DNA of 64,000 nt from an uncultured Clostridium sp. (GCA_900540255.1 UQFE01000003.1:76085-140084); one strand, 5' to 3'; shown: positions 52,761-63,829, counted from the first letter of the stretch. Numbers and translations: made by a program. The notes: generated from the letters alone by a model not told the origin.

Positions 52761-53763
52761 CAGCTCCACCCCTCTTAATTTCTCTACTTGCAATAAATAT
52801 ATAAAATACAGCCCCTAAAAATGAAGTAACTATGCCAACCGGTGATTCATACGGATATTTTATTAACTTAGAAACTATATCTGATAATAGTAATAAATTT
52901 GCTCCATATATTCCACATAAAATAAAACTACCTCTAAAATTATTTACCTTCATTTTACTTACTATATGTGGTGTAATTAATCCTAAAAAGGATATTGGTC
53001 CTGCTACAGCCACAGATGATCCTGCTAAAATAATCACAACCAATAAACCTATAAACTTAGTTCTATTAATATTCTCTCCCAGGCTAATTGCTATTCTATC
53101 CCCCATTTTTAATACATCCATAGACTTTGATATTATTAGCCCTAAAATTATTGCTATCACAAACCAAGGTAATATGGCAATAACATGTGTAAATTGAGCC
53201 TGATGTACTGCCCCTACCATCCAAAATACTAACTCTGATGTTTTACTATCATTAAACAACATTATTGCTTTAGTTACTGAAGCTAAAAACATTTGAATTG
53301 TTATCCCAACAAGTGTTATTTTAAGAGGCGATAAATTTCTTACTCTACCTATTAACTGTACTGCTATACTAATTACTCCAGCCCCTAAAAATGCCACTAA
53401 AATCCTTATATTATATTTATCCTCTGGGAAAAATACCATAATAATTACTACTGCTAATGTTGCTCCAGCATTTACTCCCAATACCTTAGGAGATGCAATT
53501 GGATTCCTTGTTATATTTTGTATAAAAAGTCCTGCTAGAGCCATTGATGCACCAACTAAAATACAAAGTAATCCACGTGGAAATCTTATTGTTTTAATTA
53601 TTAAAGCTTCCTTACTTCCATCAAAACTTATAAAAGTTTTCAGTATATCTTTTAGTCCCACATCACTCATTCCAACCAACATATCTATTAACAGGAGGGT
53701 TATTAATAAAGTTACACCTACTCCAATAAATATCGAAAGCTTATTTTTTTCTAGTCTTTCCAC
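52750..53763 (-). CDS. Iron-complex ABC permease (FecCD family)
   Basis: GTG 53763 (VERLEKNKLSIF) has GTGAGG upstream; GTG 53772 is an alternative. About 337 residues with FecCD motifs GLFIQNITRNPIASPKVLGV and VAGPISFLGLITPHIVSKM. Overlaps the next permease by about 11 bases. Substrate unknown. Confidence 0.92.
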   Translation of the reverse strand: MERLEKNKLSIFIGVGVTLLITLLLIDMLVGMSDVGLKDILKTFISFDGSKEALIIKTIRFPRGLLCILVGASMALAGLFIQNITRNPIASPKVLGVNAGATLAVVIIMVFFPEDKYNIRILVAFLGAGVISIAVQLIGRVRNLSPLKITLVGITIQMFLASVTKAIMLFNDSKTSELVFWMVGAVHQAQFTHVIAILPWFVIAIILGLIISKSMDVLKMGDRIAISLGENINRTKFIGLLVVIILAGSSVAVAGPISFLGLITPHIVSKMKVNNFRGSFILCGIYGANLLLLSDIVSKLIKYPYESPVGIVTSFLGAVFYIFIASREIKRGGAVEK

Positions 53764-53791
53764 ATGCCTCACTTCCTTAACTATCTATTAT

Positions 53792-54745
53792 CTATTTGTT
53801 TAATAACCAACCCTCAACTTCATTTACTATTGTCTTAACTGATATAAATCCTCTATATTGAGTCCAAGGACCTCTTGCCACAGTAGTAAATACTTGATCA
53901 TTTTTAACCGCATCTAATGAATTATATAATTCTGTATCTTTCCATTGGCTATATATTGTCTTATCTTTATCATCTCTCATATATATAATAATATCTGGAT
54001 TAATTTCTACTAATTGCTCTAATGAAAGTGATTGTTCAAATTCTTCTGATTGTACTGCATTTACAAATCCTGCTTTTTCTAAAACTTGACCAACAAACGA
54101 ACTAGAAGTATGTGCTGTATAGGCATCATTTTTAGGTGACACTGTTAATACTGTTTTTCCTTCAACAACTTCTTGTGACAATTTACTTACTTCTGATAAA
54201 AACTCTTTTATTTCTTCTACTTTTTCAGTCGCCTCATTTTCTTTACCAACAGCCTTTGCTATAGTTTTAAAATTTTCTTTATACTCTTCATAACTTGAGT
54301 CTATACTTTTTAATACTATGGTTGGTGCTATTTTATTTAAATCTTCATATATTTCACTATGTCTGCTTACATCTGCAATTATTAAATCTAAATCCATCAT
54401 ACTTAGTTCTTCTAAACTAGGTTCCATACGCTTTCCTACTGAAGTATAATCTACTAATTCACCTTCAGTAACATCACTTACTTTTTTTGGATCATTATCA
54501 TCCGCAATTGCTATTGGATCTATATCTAAGTTATATAATGAATCTAAAAATGACAATTCTAATACTGCTATATTTTCTGGTGTTTCTTCTAAAATAGTAG
54601 TTCCTAATTCATGATTTATTACAATTTCATCATTTCCATTATTCTCTTCTGTTTTTGTGGTAACATTCCCACATCCAATAGATGCTATTGTTCCAACTAA
54701 AAGTCCCATAACAATTAGCTTTTTTATAATTTTACTTTTCTTCAT
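53792..54745 (-). CDS. Iron-complex ABC binding lipoprotein (FecB/FhuD-like)
   Basis: 317 residues. Lipoprotein signal ends in ASIGC (Cys25). Two-lobe class III binding fold with AVLELSFLDSLYNLDIDPIA and LEQLVEINPDIIIYM. First gene of the operon, behind Fur-like repeats. Captures an iron siderophore, heme or corrinoid; residues lining the pocket cannot decide. Confidence 0.9.
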   Translation of the reverse strand: MKKSKIIKKLIVMGLLVGTIASIGCGNVTTKTEENNGNDEIVINHELGTTILEETPENIAVLELSFLDSLYNLDIDPIAIADDNDPKKVSDVTEGELVDYTSVGKRMEPSLEELSMMDLDLIIADVSRHSEIYEDLNKIAPTIVLKSIDSSYEEYKENFKTIAKAVGKENEATEKVEEIKEFLSEVSKLSQEVVEGKTVLTVSPKNDAYTAHTSSSFVGQVLEKAGFVNAVQSEEFEQSLSLEQLVEINPDIIIYMRDDKDKTIYSQWKDTELYNSLDAVKNDQVFTTVARGPWTQYRGFISVKTIVNEVEGWLLNK

Positions 54746-54771
54746 TTTGTATGCTCCTCTTCTTTTGGTTT

Positions 54772-54809
54772 AATTGATTTTTTATTTCAATTGATATTTT
54801 TTTTCAATT
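54772..54809 (-). promoter_or_regulatory. Fur-like direct repeats upstream of fecB-like gene
   Basis: On the minus strand TGAAAAAAAATATCA and TGAAATAAAAAATCA lie about 18 bases apart; the first matches 11 of 14 positions of the 7-1-7 Fur box. AT-richness makes this tentative. Confidence 0.4.
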
Positions 54810-54873
54810 TTTTCTTTAGCTATATTACTAAATTTCAATTATATTTGTCAACATTTTTAACTTTATTTATAAG

Positions 54874-54913
54874 AAAAGCTCTAGATAAATTAACATACTT
54901 TATCTAGAGCTCA
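54874..54913 (-). terminator. Terminator of the tetrapyrrole operon
   Basis: AGCTCTAGATAAA / TTTATCTAGAGCT with TTTTCTT on the minus strand, between cbiK and the importer operon. Confidence 0.8.
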
Positions 54914-54919
54914 TTATTT

Positions 54920-55708
54920 TTATTTAATATTTCTAATAACGTTATTTATTTTTGTAATATACATTTCTCTTATTTTTTCATATTGTAACAATGACTTTTT
55001 ACCAATAGTTATTTCTATACCCTTAGATTTTATTTTTTCGCTCCACGAATCATTACTATTTAATATGTCATCAATTACATGCTTTCCTGGAATTATAAAT
55101 AAAGACTTTAAAGTTAATTTTTTAGTGTCATCTTTTAATATTTCTTCAATTGCCAAATCTAAAGTTTTTTCACCCTCTAAAGTTGCTAAATAAACTTTTT
55201 TATTAGACTTATTTCTCACAGCTTCTGTAATAACATCATATATTTTATTTGAGTTTTTCTTAGATCCATGTCCAACTAACAATATATCATTTTTCTCTGA
55301 ATCATCCCAAATTATATTTGCTATTTCATTACTTTCTTTTATTAGAACTTCTTCTTCATCAGAAAATAAAGTATTACAAATCACTATTCTCTTCATAGAA
55401 TATTTATATTCATCAACTACTTCTTCGATACGTTTTATATCACTAGTACTCATTATGTGTAATGGCTGTATTATAACTTCCTCATATCCTTGGTTAACTA
55501 AGTTAAATAATGCCTTACTTAAATGAGGAATAACATAATCATGTCTTTCTTTTAAAAGCTCAATTATTTTATTTGATGTAAATGCCTTAAGTACTGTATA
55601 CTCTCCAGCAAAATATTCATTTAAATCCTGCTCTAATAATCCTATACTTTGTTTAATTCCCTCTAAATTCGCACTTCCAAATGCAACTAAAACTATTGCT
55701 TTACTCAT
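54920..55708 (-). CDS. cbiK: Sirohydrochlorin cobalto-/ferrochelatase (CbiK-like)
   Basis: ATG 55708 (MSKAIVLVAFGSANLEG) with AGGTGGGG upstream. 262 residues. The class II chelatase fold has VAFGS, PLHIMSTSD (metal His), LVGHGSKKNSN (His) and IPGKHVIDDIL. CbiK inserts Co2+ into sirohydrochlorin for B12; relatives can insert Fe2+ for siroheme. Last gene of the hem operon, so it uses the product of the precorrin-2 branch. Confidence 0.9.
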   Translation of the reverse strand: MSKAIVLVAFGSANLEGIKQSIGLLEQDLNEYFAGEYTVLKAFTSNKIIELLKERHDYVIPHLSKALFNLVNQGYEEVIIQPLHIMSTSDIKRIEEVVDEYKYSMKRIVICNTLFSDEEEVLIKESNEIANIIWDDSEKNDILLVGHGSKKNSNKIYDVITEAVRNKSNKKVYLATLEGEKTLDLAIEEILKDDTKKLTLKSLFIIPGKHVIDDILNSNDSWSEKIKSKGIEITIGKKSLLQYEKIREMYITKINNVIRNIK

Positions 55709-55739
55709 AAAATCCCCCACCTTTTTTTAGTTTAATAGT

Positions 55740-55815
55740 TATAGTTAATGAATAAATTCTGCTTAGGCTGAATTTATAATATTTTTTTGAAACTCCATAA
55801 GGAGTTTCCTCCTCA
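55740..55815 (-). other. Two stem-loops between hemL and cbiK
   Basis: GAAACTCC / GGAGTTTC (55789-55808) and AAATTC-TGCTTAGGCT-GAATTT (around 55754-55775). Neither has a T-tail on the minus strand. Possible processing or modulating structures before cbiK. Confidence 0.4.
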
Positions 55816-55861
55816 ATTATTAACTCTTAACTATCTAAAGACTACTAACTATTTACTTCCA

Positions 55862-57136
55862 TTATGGTTGAAATCTTTTAAATGTTTCTAAGAATTTATC
55901 TATATGTTCTTCAGTATGAACTGCACTTAAGAACATTGATTCAAATTGAGATTGTGGTATATTAAATCCATTCTTGTTCATATGCAAGAAATATTTTTTA
56001 AACATTTCTAAATCACAGCTTTTTGCATCATCATAACTTCTTACTGGATTTCTGTCAGTAAAGAATACTGTCATCATTCCTCCAACTCTATTAACTGTTA
56101 ATTTAACATTTTTTTCTCTTGCAATTTCTTCAATTCCATTTTGAAGTTTTTCACCTAATTTATTTATATGCTCATAAATATCTTGATTTGCTTTTAATAT
56201 ATTTAAAGTTGCCATTCCAGCTGCCATAACTACTGGATTACCTGACATTGTTCCTGCTTGATATACTCCACCAACAGGAGATAGTTTTTCCATTATGTCA
56301 CGTCTTCCACCATAAAGACCACAAGGAAGTCCTCCCCCTATTATTTTTGCATAAGTAATTAAATCTGGTTTAACGTTAAATAAACTTTGAGCTCCTTTAT
56401 ATGCAACTCTAAATCCACTCATAACCTCATCAAATATTAATAATGAACCATATTCATCACATAATACTCTTAATGTTTCCATAAACTCATTTTCAGCTTT
56501 AACAACTCCCATATTTCCTGCAACAGGCTCAATAATTACAGCTGCAACATCATCTCCATATGCTTCAAATAAAGATCTAACTTGTTCCATATCATTATAT
56601 ACACCAACTAATGTATTTTTAATACTATCATTTGGTATACCTAAACATCCAGCTATTCCTTCTGTTAATACTCCTGAACCAGCCTCAACTAAAAAGCCAT
56701 CAAAATGACCATGATAACATCCAGCAAATTTAATTATTTTATTTTTCCCTGTATATCCCCTAGCTAGCTTTATAGCACTCATAGTAGCTTCTGTACCAGA
56801 GTTTACAAACCTAACCATATCAACATTATCCATTTCTTCACATATAAATTTACTCATTTTAAGTTCTAAATCTGTTGGTGTACCAAAAGCAATTGCCCTT
56901 TCAGATATTTCTTTAATTGCAGTTACTACCTCTTCATTAGAATGACCTAAAATCATAGGTCCCCACGCAAGAACAAAATCTATATATTCTTTTCCATCTT
57001 CATCTGTTAATATTACACCTTTTCCACTTTTCATTACTGGAGGATCTATTCCCATATCTCTATATGCTCTTACTGGAGAATTAACTCCCCCTGGCATATA
57101 TTTTTTTGATTCTTCAAATATTTCTCTATTAGACAT
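55862..57136 (-). CDS. hemL: Glutamate-1-semialdehyde 2,1-aminomutase
   Basis: 424 residues, PLP fold [29 protein letters not shown] and the PLP lysine in [15 protein letters not shown] are present, with [13 protein letters not shown]. Makes 5-aminolevulinate from glutamate semialdehyde (C5 pathway). Start shares its first base with the hemB stop region. Confidence 0.97.
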   Translation of the reverse strand: MSNREIFEESKKYMPGGVNSPVRAYRDMGIDPPVMKSGKGVILTDEDGKEYIDFVLAWGPMILGHSNEEVVTAIKEISERAIAFGTPTDLELKMSKFICEEMDNVDMVRFVNSGTEATMSAIKLARGYTGKNKIIKFAGCYHGHFDGFLVEAGSGVLTEGIAGCLGIPNDSIKNTLVGVYNDMEQVRSLFEAYGDDVAAVIIEPVAGNMGVVKAENEFMETLRVLCDEYGSLLIFDEVMSGFRVAYKGAQSLFNVKPDLITYAKIIGGGLPCGLYGGRRDIMEKLSPVGGVYQAGTMSGNPVVMAAGMATLNILKANQDIYEHINKLGEKLQNGIEEIAREKNVKLTVNRVGGMMTVFFTDRNPVRSYDDAKSCDLEMFKKYFLHMNKNGFNIPQSQFESMFLSAVHTEEHIDKFLETFKRFQP

Positions 57137-58110
57137 TATATTTCATCCTCCTTAAGCCATTTAGCTGCCTCTAAAGCATAATAAGTGATTATCATCTTTG
57201 CACCAGCTCTCTTCATTGATAAAAGCATTTCTAATGCAACTAACTTTTCATTAATTAATCCTACTTCTCCTGCATTTTTAACCATTGCATATTCACCACT
57301 AACATTATAAACACATATAGGTGCATTAATTTTTTCTCTAGCTTCCTTTACTATATCCAAGTATGACATTGCTGGTTTAACCATTATTATATCTGCACCT
57401 TCATTTAAATCTGCCTCTATTTCAGCTATTGCTTCTCTAGAATTTGCTGGATCCATTTGATATCCCTTTCTATTTCCAAAACTCGGTGCAGAACCTGCTG
57501 CTTCTCTAAAAGGCCCATAAAATGCTGATGAATATTTAGCTGCATAACTCATTATAGGTATATTTTCAAATCCATTTTTATCTAAGACTTCTCTTATATA
57601 TCCTATTCTTCCATCCATCATATCTGAAGGAGCCACCATATCTGCTCCTGCTTTTACATGTGATAAAGCAATTTCACCTAAATATACTAATGTTTTATCA
57701 TTATCAACATTGTTATTACTTAATATTCCACAATGGCCATGATTAGTATATTCACACATACAAACATCAGTTATAATGTATAAATTGCTATCTAGTTCTT
57801 TTAATTTTCTAATTGCTTTTTGAACTATTCCATCATCATTATAAGCTTCACTTCCAACACAATCCTTATGTTCTGGAATTCCAAATAAAATTACTGACTT
57901 AACTTTAGCTTCATTTAATTCCTTAACCAATTCTTCTAATTTATCAACAGACCAATGATAATTCCCTTTTAAAGACCTTATTTCTCTTTTTATATTATTA
58001 CCTTCAACTATAAATACAGGATAAATAAAGTCCTCTGTACTTAAAGAATTTTCTCTTACTAAACTTCTTATTACAGAATTTGTTCTTAATCTTCTTCCTC
58101 TTCTAAACAT
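57136..58110 (-). CDS. hemB: Porphobilinogen synthase
   Basis: 324 residues. Zinc site [15 protein letters not shown]; Schiff-base lysines in [16 protein letters not shown] and [10 protein letters not shown]. Condenses two ALA molecules to porphobilinogen. Overlaps cobA-hemD by 8 bases and abuts hemL. Confidence 0.97.
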   Translation of the reverse strand: MFRRGRRLRTNSVIRSLVRENSLSTEDFIYPVFIVEGNNIKREIRSLKGNYHWSVDKLEELVKELNEAKVKSVILFGIPEHKDCVGSEAYNDDGIVQKAIRKLKELDSNLYIITDVCMCEYTNHGHCGILSNNNVDNDKTLVYLGEIALSHVKAGADMVAPSDMMDGRIGYIREVLDKNGFENIPIMSYAAKYSSAFYGPFREAAGSAPSFGNRKGYQMDPANSREAIAEIEADLNEGADIIMVKPAMSYLDIVKEAREKINAPICVYNVSGEYAMVKNAGEVGLINEKLVALEMLLSMKRAGAKMIITYYALEAAKWLKEDEI

Positions 58111-59584
58111 TTTCTAATCTCTCCTTAAACTCCACTATTTCACTAAGGAATCCTTGTTGAGAATGCTTTTTACATATAAAACACTCCATATTTCTATCCT
58201 TAATCGCTTTTGCTGTTTGCGGTCCTATTGCAATAAGTTTCTTTTTTCTTATAGCTTCAATCCCTAACATATCAATCATATTATTTACAGTACTAGGACT
58301 TGTAAATAATACATAATCTACTTCGTCAAACACTTTCTTATTTTTTACACTTCCACAAACAGTATCATAAGTATGAACTCTATCTACATGTAATCCTAAT
58401 GAGCTTATTTCATCATATAAATAAGTTCTGCTACTTGATGAACAAGGTAAAAGTACCTTTTCCCCTGATGATAAATATGGTGATAATGCTTTAAATAATC
58501 CTTCGCCTACAAATTCTCTTGCCATAATAAATGGTTGAATTCCCTTGCTTATTAATGCATTTTTAGTTGCCTTTCCTACAACTGAAAATTTAGCTTTTAT
58601 ATTTCTAACATCATATCCTGTTTCAATTAAAAAATCAAAGAAATTATTTACACCGTTTACTGATGTTAAAATTATATGATCATACTCTGGTATTTTATTT
58701 AAATATTCTTTTAAATTTTCCTTTGTTGATTTAATTTTAATAGAATTAATTTCTGTTACTTCAGCCCCTAAATCTCTTAATGAACTTTTCAATTCAGAAC
58801 TTTGTTCTCTTGACCTTGTTATACAAATATTAGTACCAAACAAAGGTTTTTCCTCATACCATGATAATTCTTTATTTAAATTTACAACATCACCTATAAC
58901 AATTATACATGGTGATTTTAAATTAGCTTCTCTTACTTTTTGGATAATATTTTCCAAATTCCCTATTACCTTTCTTTGCTTAGAAGATGTTCCTCTCATT
59001 ACTACAGCAGCAGGAGTTTTTACATGCTTTTTATTATCAATTAAATTTGCTACTATTCTTTCTATATTTTCAAGGCCCATCATAAATACTAATGTTCCTT
59101 TTTCTTGAGCTAAAGCCCTCCAATTAATTTTTTCATTTGTCCCAGTCATTCCAGTTACAATATGAAAGCTTTGTGAAATTCCTCTATGAGTTACTGGTAT
59201 ACCAGCATAATTTAATACTGCTATTGGTGATGTAATCCCTGGAATAACCTCAAACTTTAGTTTTTCCTTTTCAAGGGCAATAACTTCCTCTCCCCCTCTT
59301 CCAAAAACATATGGGTCTCCTCCCTTAACTCTACCAACTATATGTCCTTCTTTAACAAGTTTAACTATCATTTCATTTATTTCTTCTTGTGTTTTGTAAT
59401 GAGCACCTGGTTCTTTTCCACAATAATATATTAAACAATCATCATTTAAGTAATTTAAAATATTATTAGAAACTAATCTATCATAAAGTACTGCTGTACA
59501 TCTATTTAATACTTTTATAGCTTTTACTGTTAATAATTCTTCATCTCCTGGTCCAGTTCCTATAATATATGCTTTTCCATTCAT
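58103..59584 (-). CDS. cobA-hemD: Uroporphyrinogen-III C-methyltransferase / synthase fusion
   Basis: 493 residues. N-terminal SUMT (1-245): GTGPGDEELLTVKA, VGRVKGGDPYVFGRGGEEV, VVMRGTSSKQR. C-terminal HemD (248-493): NICITRSREQSSELKSSLRD, LTSVNGVNNFF, VLFTSPSTVNNM. The fused enzyme makes uroporphyrinogen III and then precorrin-2, a common clostridial arrangement steering flux to siroheme/corrinoid. Confidence 0.96.
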   Translation of the reverse strand: MNGKAYIIGTGPGDEELLTVKAIKVLNRCTAVLYDRLVSNNILNYLNDDCLIYYCGKEPGAHYKTQEEINEMIVKLVKEGHIVGRVKGGDPYVFGRGGEEVIALEKEKLKFEVIPGITSPIAVLNYAGIPVTHRGISQSFHIVTGMTGTNEKINWRALAQEKGTLVFMMGLENIERIVANLIDNKKHVKTPAAVVMRGTSSKQRKVIGNLENIIQKVREANLKSPCIIVIGDVVNLNKELSWYEEKPLFGTNICITRSREQSSELKSSLRDLGAEVTEINSIKIKSTKENLKEYLNKIPEYDHIILTSVNGVNNFFDFLIETGYDVRNIKAKFSVVGKATKNALISKGIQPFIMAREFVGEGLFKALSPYLSSGEKVLLPCSSSSRTYLYDEISSLGLHVDRVHTYDTVCGSVKNKKVFDEVDYVLFTSPSTVNNMIDMLGIEAIRKKKLIAIGPQTAKAIKDRNMECFICKKHSQQGFLSEIVEFKERLENV

Positions 59585-59612
59585 ATTTAATTCCTACCTT
59601 CTTTTGTTTTTA

Positions 59613-60485
59613 TTATCCCATTAATATTTTTTGAGCTAATTTTTTTCCTAATTCAATATTATCTTCCTTATTTCCTAAGATATCTTTTTTAACTATTACA
59701 CCATTAACTTCATATGTTCCAATAATGTATAAATCATTTCCTTCAAGAGTTGCATATGCACCTATTAAACTATGACATCCTCCATTTAATTCCCTCATAA
59801 AGCTTCTTTCAGCTTCAACTGTAACCCTTACATCTTTATTGTCTAAAGATTTAAAATAGTCGTTATATTCTCCATTTTTTAAGCACTCAATTCCAAGTGC
59901 TCCTTGTGAAACAGCTGGAACAAATATTTCTGGATTTAAATACTCTGTGATTATATCTTCCATTCCTAATCTTTTTAATCCAGCGGCAGCTAAGATAATT
60001 CCATCCATATTTTCATTTTTCATTTTTTCTAATCTTGTTCCAACATTTCCTCTTATAGGAACTATATTTAAATCATTTCTTATATTTTTTATCTGTGCAG
60101 CTCTTCTTATGCTACTTGTACCAATAATAGCTCCTTTTTTTAACTCTTCAAGCCTTAATCCATTTCTACAAACTAAGACATCTCTAACATCTTCTCTTTC
60201 AGGCATTGCTATTAATTCAAAATGTTTCCCCATTTCATATGGAACATCCTTCATTGAATGAATTGCTGCATGTGCTTTATTTTCTAATAAAGCAATTTCT
60301 ATCTCCTTTGTAAATAATCCCTTTCCACCTATTTTATTTAATGATACATCAAGCCTCTTATCTCCTTCAGTTACTACTAAAAACTTTTTGCTATCAACAC
60401 CACTTTTTTCTTTTAATAACTTCATTACCCTTTTAGTTTGAGTTTGAGCTAAAGCACTTTTTCTTGTAGCTAAAATTAATTCCAT
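59613..60485 (-). CDS. hemC: Hydroxymethylbilane synthase
   Basis: 290 residues. [39 protein letters not shown], and the dipyrromethane-binding cysteine in [13 protein letters not shown]. Polymerises four porphobilinogens. 5 bases after the precorrin-2 dehydrogenase gene. Confidence 0.97.
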   Translation of the reverse strand: MELILATRKSALAQTQTKRVMKLLKEKSGVDSKKFLVVTEGDKRLDVSLNKIGGKGLFTKEIEIALLENKAHAAIHSMKDVPYEMGKHFELIAMPEREDVRDVLVCRNGLRLEELKKGAIIGTSSIRRAAQIKNIRNDLNIVPIRGNVGTRLEKMKNENMDGIILAAAGLKRLGMEDIITEYLNPEIFVPAVSQGALGIECLKNGEYNDYFKSLDNKDVRVTVEAERSFMRELNGGCHSLIGAYATLEGNDLYIIGTYEVNGVIVKKDILGNKEDNIELGKKLAQKILMG

Positions 60486-60490
60486 ATTTA

Positions 60491-61171
60491 TTAATCTTCC
60501 TTTCTTAAGGAGCTTATTTTATTAACTATATTATCATCATAAAATAATTTAAGCACATTTATTATCTTATTTTTATCATAAAAGAACTTAAAATCTTTAC
60601 TATTAATAAATTTTAATAAGCTATCTTTTGTTTTTTCTTCAAACTTTAAATTATTTCGTATTTCACCACTTAATTTAATAAATTCATCTAATTCAAAAAT
60701 ATACTCTGTTATTAAATTTGCTACTAACACAGCTCCCCTTGGGTTTCCTACCTTTGTATTTATTGCAGCTGAAATATATTTGCTTTCCCTACTTACAGGT
60801 ATTACCCCCATTCCTTCATTGAATTTGGCAGAATTAATATAAATTTTATGGTGATTTTCACAATCTAATTTTATCTTATTTATTAATTCACTTTCACTAA
60901 CAGCAATTATTATAATATGTTTATTTTTTATAAATTGCGTTTTATAACACCCTTTTATAAGCTTTACGCGATTTGTATCAAGCTCATAAAAATCATCTAA
61001 AAATTCTAATGCTAATACTTCAATATTACTTCCCTTATTATAAAAATTTCTTGTTTTTATTAATGCACCTCTTCCAGCACCTATAATACCAACATTAAGC
61101 TTATTTCCAAATAGTGTTATAGGCGCATAGTTTAAGTCTCCATAAATATCTTTTGTAATATCTCTAGACAT
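60491..61171 (-). CDS. Precorrin-2 dehydrogenase (SirC/CysG-N-like)
   Basis: 226 residues. NAD-binding [20 protein letters not shown] (27-46), [38 protein letters not shown] follow the Met8/SirC pattern, somewhat diverged. Oxidises precorrin-2 to sirohydrochlorin; chelatase activity uncertain. Its first 40 bases overlap the end of hemA. Confidence 0.85.
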   Translation of the reverse strand: MSRDITKDIYGDLNYAPITLFGNKLNVGIIGAGRGALIKTRNFYNKGSNIEVLALEFLDDFYELDTNRVKLIKGCYKTQFIKNKHIIIIAVSESELINKIKLDCENHHKIYINSAKFNEGMGVIPVSRESKYISAAINTKVGNPRGAVLVANLITEYIFELDEFIKLSGEIRNNLKFEEKTKDSLLKFINSKDFKFFYDKNKIINVLKLFYDDNIVNKISSLRKED

Positions 61172-62334
61172 TCTTCCTCACGCCCTTTTAACTTTTCTTC
61201 TTTTAATACTGAAATTGCCTTATTTACATAATAATCAGCTGTACTTTTTATTAATTTATTTGCCAACATTATATCTTCTTTATTTTTACACTTATGTTCA
61301 AATGATTTACTTCGTTCTTTAATAATAACTTCTTCTGTATTTCTAATTTTTTTTATATAATATGTAATTTCTCTAAGTTTCATCCAATTTATAAAATCAT
61401 TTAAATATTCATTAACTATGTATTTATGTTTATTCATTTCTAATTTTCTTAAATTTTTATTACCTAAATCTAATTTACTTATTTCATCAATATCTAACAG
61501 TGTTACTCTTGAAATTTTACTTGTCTGTTCATCAATATCCCTTGGAAGTGCTAAGTCAATTAACAATATATCATTTCCATAATCATTAATATAATTTTTT
61601 TGAATTACAATATGTGGTGATGAAGTGCAACTAATAATTGAATCTACTTCATTTATAAAATTTTTATATTCATTAAAATCCAATACTGTAACCCTACTAT
61701 CCTTTATATCATTAACCTTTTCTTTATTTCTAACAACTATATATAATTTTTCTAACTTAGATGACAATGCATATTTAACCACTAAGTTTCCTATAGTTCC
61801 ATATCCTAATACCATTAAACTTTTTGAACCAAAACTAATTGCTTTGCTAACAGCAATAGATGATGATGATACTGGTATTTTATATAGCTCACTTTCTGAC
61901 CTAAATCTTTTACCACATGCTATTGCCTCTTCAAATAATTTTAAAAGCTTTTGCTTTAAAGCCTTATGCTCTAAACTTAACTCATAGGCATCCTTTACCT
62001 GCCCTAAAATTTGATCCTCACCTAAAATCTTTGAATGAAACCCACATACTACTTCCATTAAATGTTTTGCTACTTCTGAATCTTTCAAATAAAATATATG
62101 TTCAGCAAGTGATAAATCCCATTCTAAAATTTCAAATATTCTTAATACATCCTCTTTTTCACCTAAACATCCTGATATATAAATTTCAGTTCTATTGCAG
62201 GTACTTATAATTACTACTTCTTCATATATATCTTTTAAGCTTTCTAAATTCTTTTTTTGTTTATTAAATCCTAAAGAAAACATTTCCCTAATTTCAATAT
62301 TTACATTTTTCCTTATCCCTATAAGAGCTAACAC
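61132..62334 (-). CDS. hemA: Glutamyl-tRNA reductase
   Basis: 400 residues. Catalytic Cys in VVIISTCNRTEIY (about 46-58), VVCGFHSKILGEDQILGQVK, NADPH site VLGYGTIGNLVVK. C-terminal dimerisation helices present. First step of the C5 tetrapyrrole pathway and first gene of the operon. Start with GGTGAT ribosome site. Confidence 0.96.
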   Translation of the reverse strand: MLALIGIRKNVNIEIREMFSLGFNKQKKNLESLKDIYEEVVIISTCNRTEIYISGCLGEKEDVLRIFEILEWDLSLAEHIFYLKDSEVAKHLMEVVCGFHSKILGEDQILGQVKDAYELSLEHKALKQKLLKLFEEAIACGKRFRSESELYKIPVSSSSIAVSKAISFGSKSLMVLGYGTIGNLVVKYALSSKLEKLYIVVRNKEKVNDIKDSRVTVLDFNEYKNFINEVDSIISCTSSPHIVIQKNYINDYGNDILLIDLALPRDIDEQTSKISRVTLLDIDEISKLDLGNKNLRKLEMNKHKYIVNEYLNDFINWMKLREITYYIKKIRNTEEVIIKERSKSFEHKCKNKEDIMLANKLIKSTADYYVNKAISVLKEEKLKGREEECLEILQKIFMET

Positions 62335-62389
62335 CTAATCACCACATTTCTTTGCTATGACTTTATATACTACGACATACTTTTAATAA

Positions 62390-62422
62390 AAAAGTTAAGG
62401 AAGTAATACTCCTTAACCCTTT
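62390..62422 (-). terminator. Terminator after lipoprotein gene
   Basis: GTTAAGGA / TCCTTAAC with T6 on the minus strand, before hemA. No cobalamin riboswitch pattern is seen in the interval. Confidence 0.75.
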
Positions 62423-62503
62423 TATTATAATACTAAATCTTCTTTTAATCATTAATATTAATAATTATACCAACATTTCAAATTTACTTAAATCAATATA
62501 TAG

Positions 62504-63265
62504 TTACTTTTCTCTTTTTCTTTTCTTACTATAAATTAATAATACAAAAATTGCTATAACAATTATCACTATTATAAAAATAATATTTTGTATATTAGGA
62601 ACATTAAATCCCATAACTATGCTATTATTTTCGTTTAAATCATTTATTGTATATGAATATTTTATTATCTTACCATTAACTATTTCATTGGAATTTGTAT
62701 CTGTTATTTTAACTGGCATAGATATTGATAAATTTACTGGAATATCCCCTATTAAGTTAGCCATATTTTTATTTATTAAATTCCCTAAATTTAAACCAAT
62801 ATTATTATTTATACTGCTATTTATATAATTGCTAATAATATCATTTACACTATGTTTTAATTTAATTGTTATAATATATTTATTCGTAATAAAGCCTTTA
62901 TTTTTTACTTCTTTTACAGTAAAATAATCATTACTTAAATTGTCTATTTCATCTATTTTAACTTTATCAGTTTTTATTTCAACTTCTTCTACATTTAAGT
63001 TTTCTTCTTTTGATTTAACTATATCTCCAAAATGAACTTCACTTGGGATACTATTATTAATTTCACTAATAACCTTTGATAATAAATCATTATCTACTAA
63101 TTTATTTATAGTATCATCATAATATATTTTCAACCTAGTACTACTAGTTCCATCAATATTAATAGAAACTTCACTATTTATTTTTACTTGACCACAACCA
63201 ATTAACATTAAGGATATAGTAATAATTAAAGCTATTACCCCTATATATCTTTTTATTTTTTTCAT
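62504..63265 (-). CDS. LppM-like lipoprotein with C-terminal membrane helix
   Basis: 253 residues. Signal peptide with SLMLIGC lipobox (Cys24). Middle beta-rich ectodomain (SVNINIDGTSSTRLKIYYD-like start) and a C-terminal membrane helix FIIVIIVIAIFVLLI followed by KKRKREK. Resembles DUF3153/LppM-type proteins. Function unknown; not in the hem operon because of the terminator. Confidence 0.7.
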   Translation of the reverse strand: MKKIKRYIGVIALIITISLMLIGCGQVKINSEVSINIDGTSSTRLKIYYDDTINKLVDNDLLSKVISEINNSIPSEVHFGDIVKSKEENLNVEEVEIKTDKVKIDEIDNLSNDYFTVKEVKNKGFITNKYIITIKLKHSVNDIISNYINSSINNNIGLNLGNLINKNMANLIGDIPVNLSISMPVKITDTNSNEIVNGKIIKYSYTINDLNENNSIVMGFNVPNIQNIIFIIVIIVIAIFVLLIYSKKRKREK

Positions 63266-63331
63266 TTATTATAACTCCTTTCTTCATATTTTTTACTACT
63301 CATTAGTATAATTAATTTTTATACATTACTT

Positions 63332-63829
63332 TTAAAGTATTTCAATTATCTTTCCTTCTTCTAATGACTTTTTTACATCTATAACCCTTTGATTGGCTGA
63401 TCCCCTATATTTAAGCATTATATCTCTTTTATCTAATTCAAATTTTCCATCTATTAATATATCAACTTCTTTTAACAATTCTAATCTTTTAGGATTTGTT
63501 ATTATTTCTTCAAACTTATATCCTGACCATAACCATATTGGTTTATTTGTCTCTGCTTTTATTCTTTTTAAAAGATTTAGTAAAGAATCATCCATAATTT
63601 GTTGCATTGGCTCTCCACCTAATATATTTACACCTTTTATCTGCCTACTTTTAGTTAATTCTATAAATTCATCTTCTATTTCTTTAGTAAATTCATTTCC
63701 ATAATTAAAATCTTGTTGCTCTTTATTAAAACACCCTTCACAGTTATGTGTACATCCACTTACAAAAAGTGTTGTACGTACTCCAGGACCATTTGTTACA
63801 TCTAACTTTCTAATCTTAGCATATTTCAT
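63332..63829 (-). CDS. nrdG: Anaerobic ribonucleotide reductase activating protein
   Basis: 165 residues, radical SAM. SGCTHNCEGCFN carries the CxxxCxxC cluster, followed by NILGGEPMQQ and IWLWSGYKFEE. Activates NrdD by glycyl-radical formation. nrdD is not in the window; an IS element end lies 33 bases upstream. GGAGG ribosome site is intact. Confidence 0.95.
   Translation of the reverse strand: MKYAKIRKLDVTNGPGVRTTLFVSGCTHNCEGCFNKEQQDFNYGNEFTKEIEDEFIELTKSRQIKGVNILGGEPMQQIMDDSLLNLLKRIKAETNKPIWLWSGYKFEEIITNPKRLELLKEVDILIDGKFELDKRDIMLKYRGSANQRVIDVKKSLEEGKIIEIL

Noticed and set aside
62335..62503. Cobalamin riboswitch before hemA
   Set aside because: No B12-box-like sequence; the stem there is a terminator of the upstream gene.
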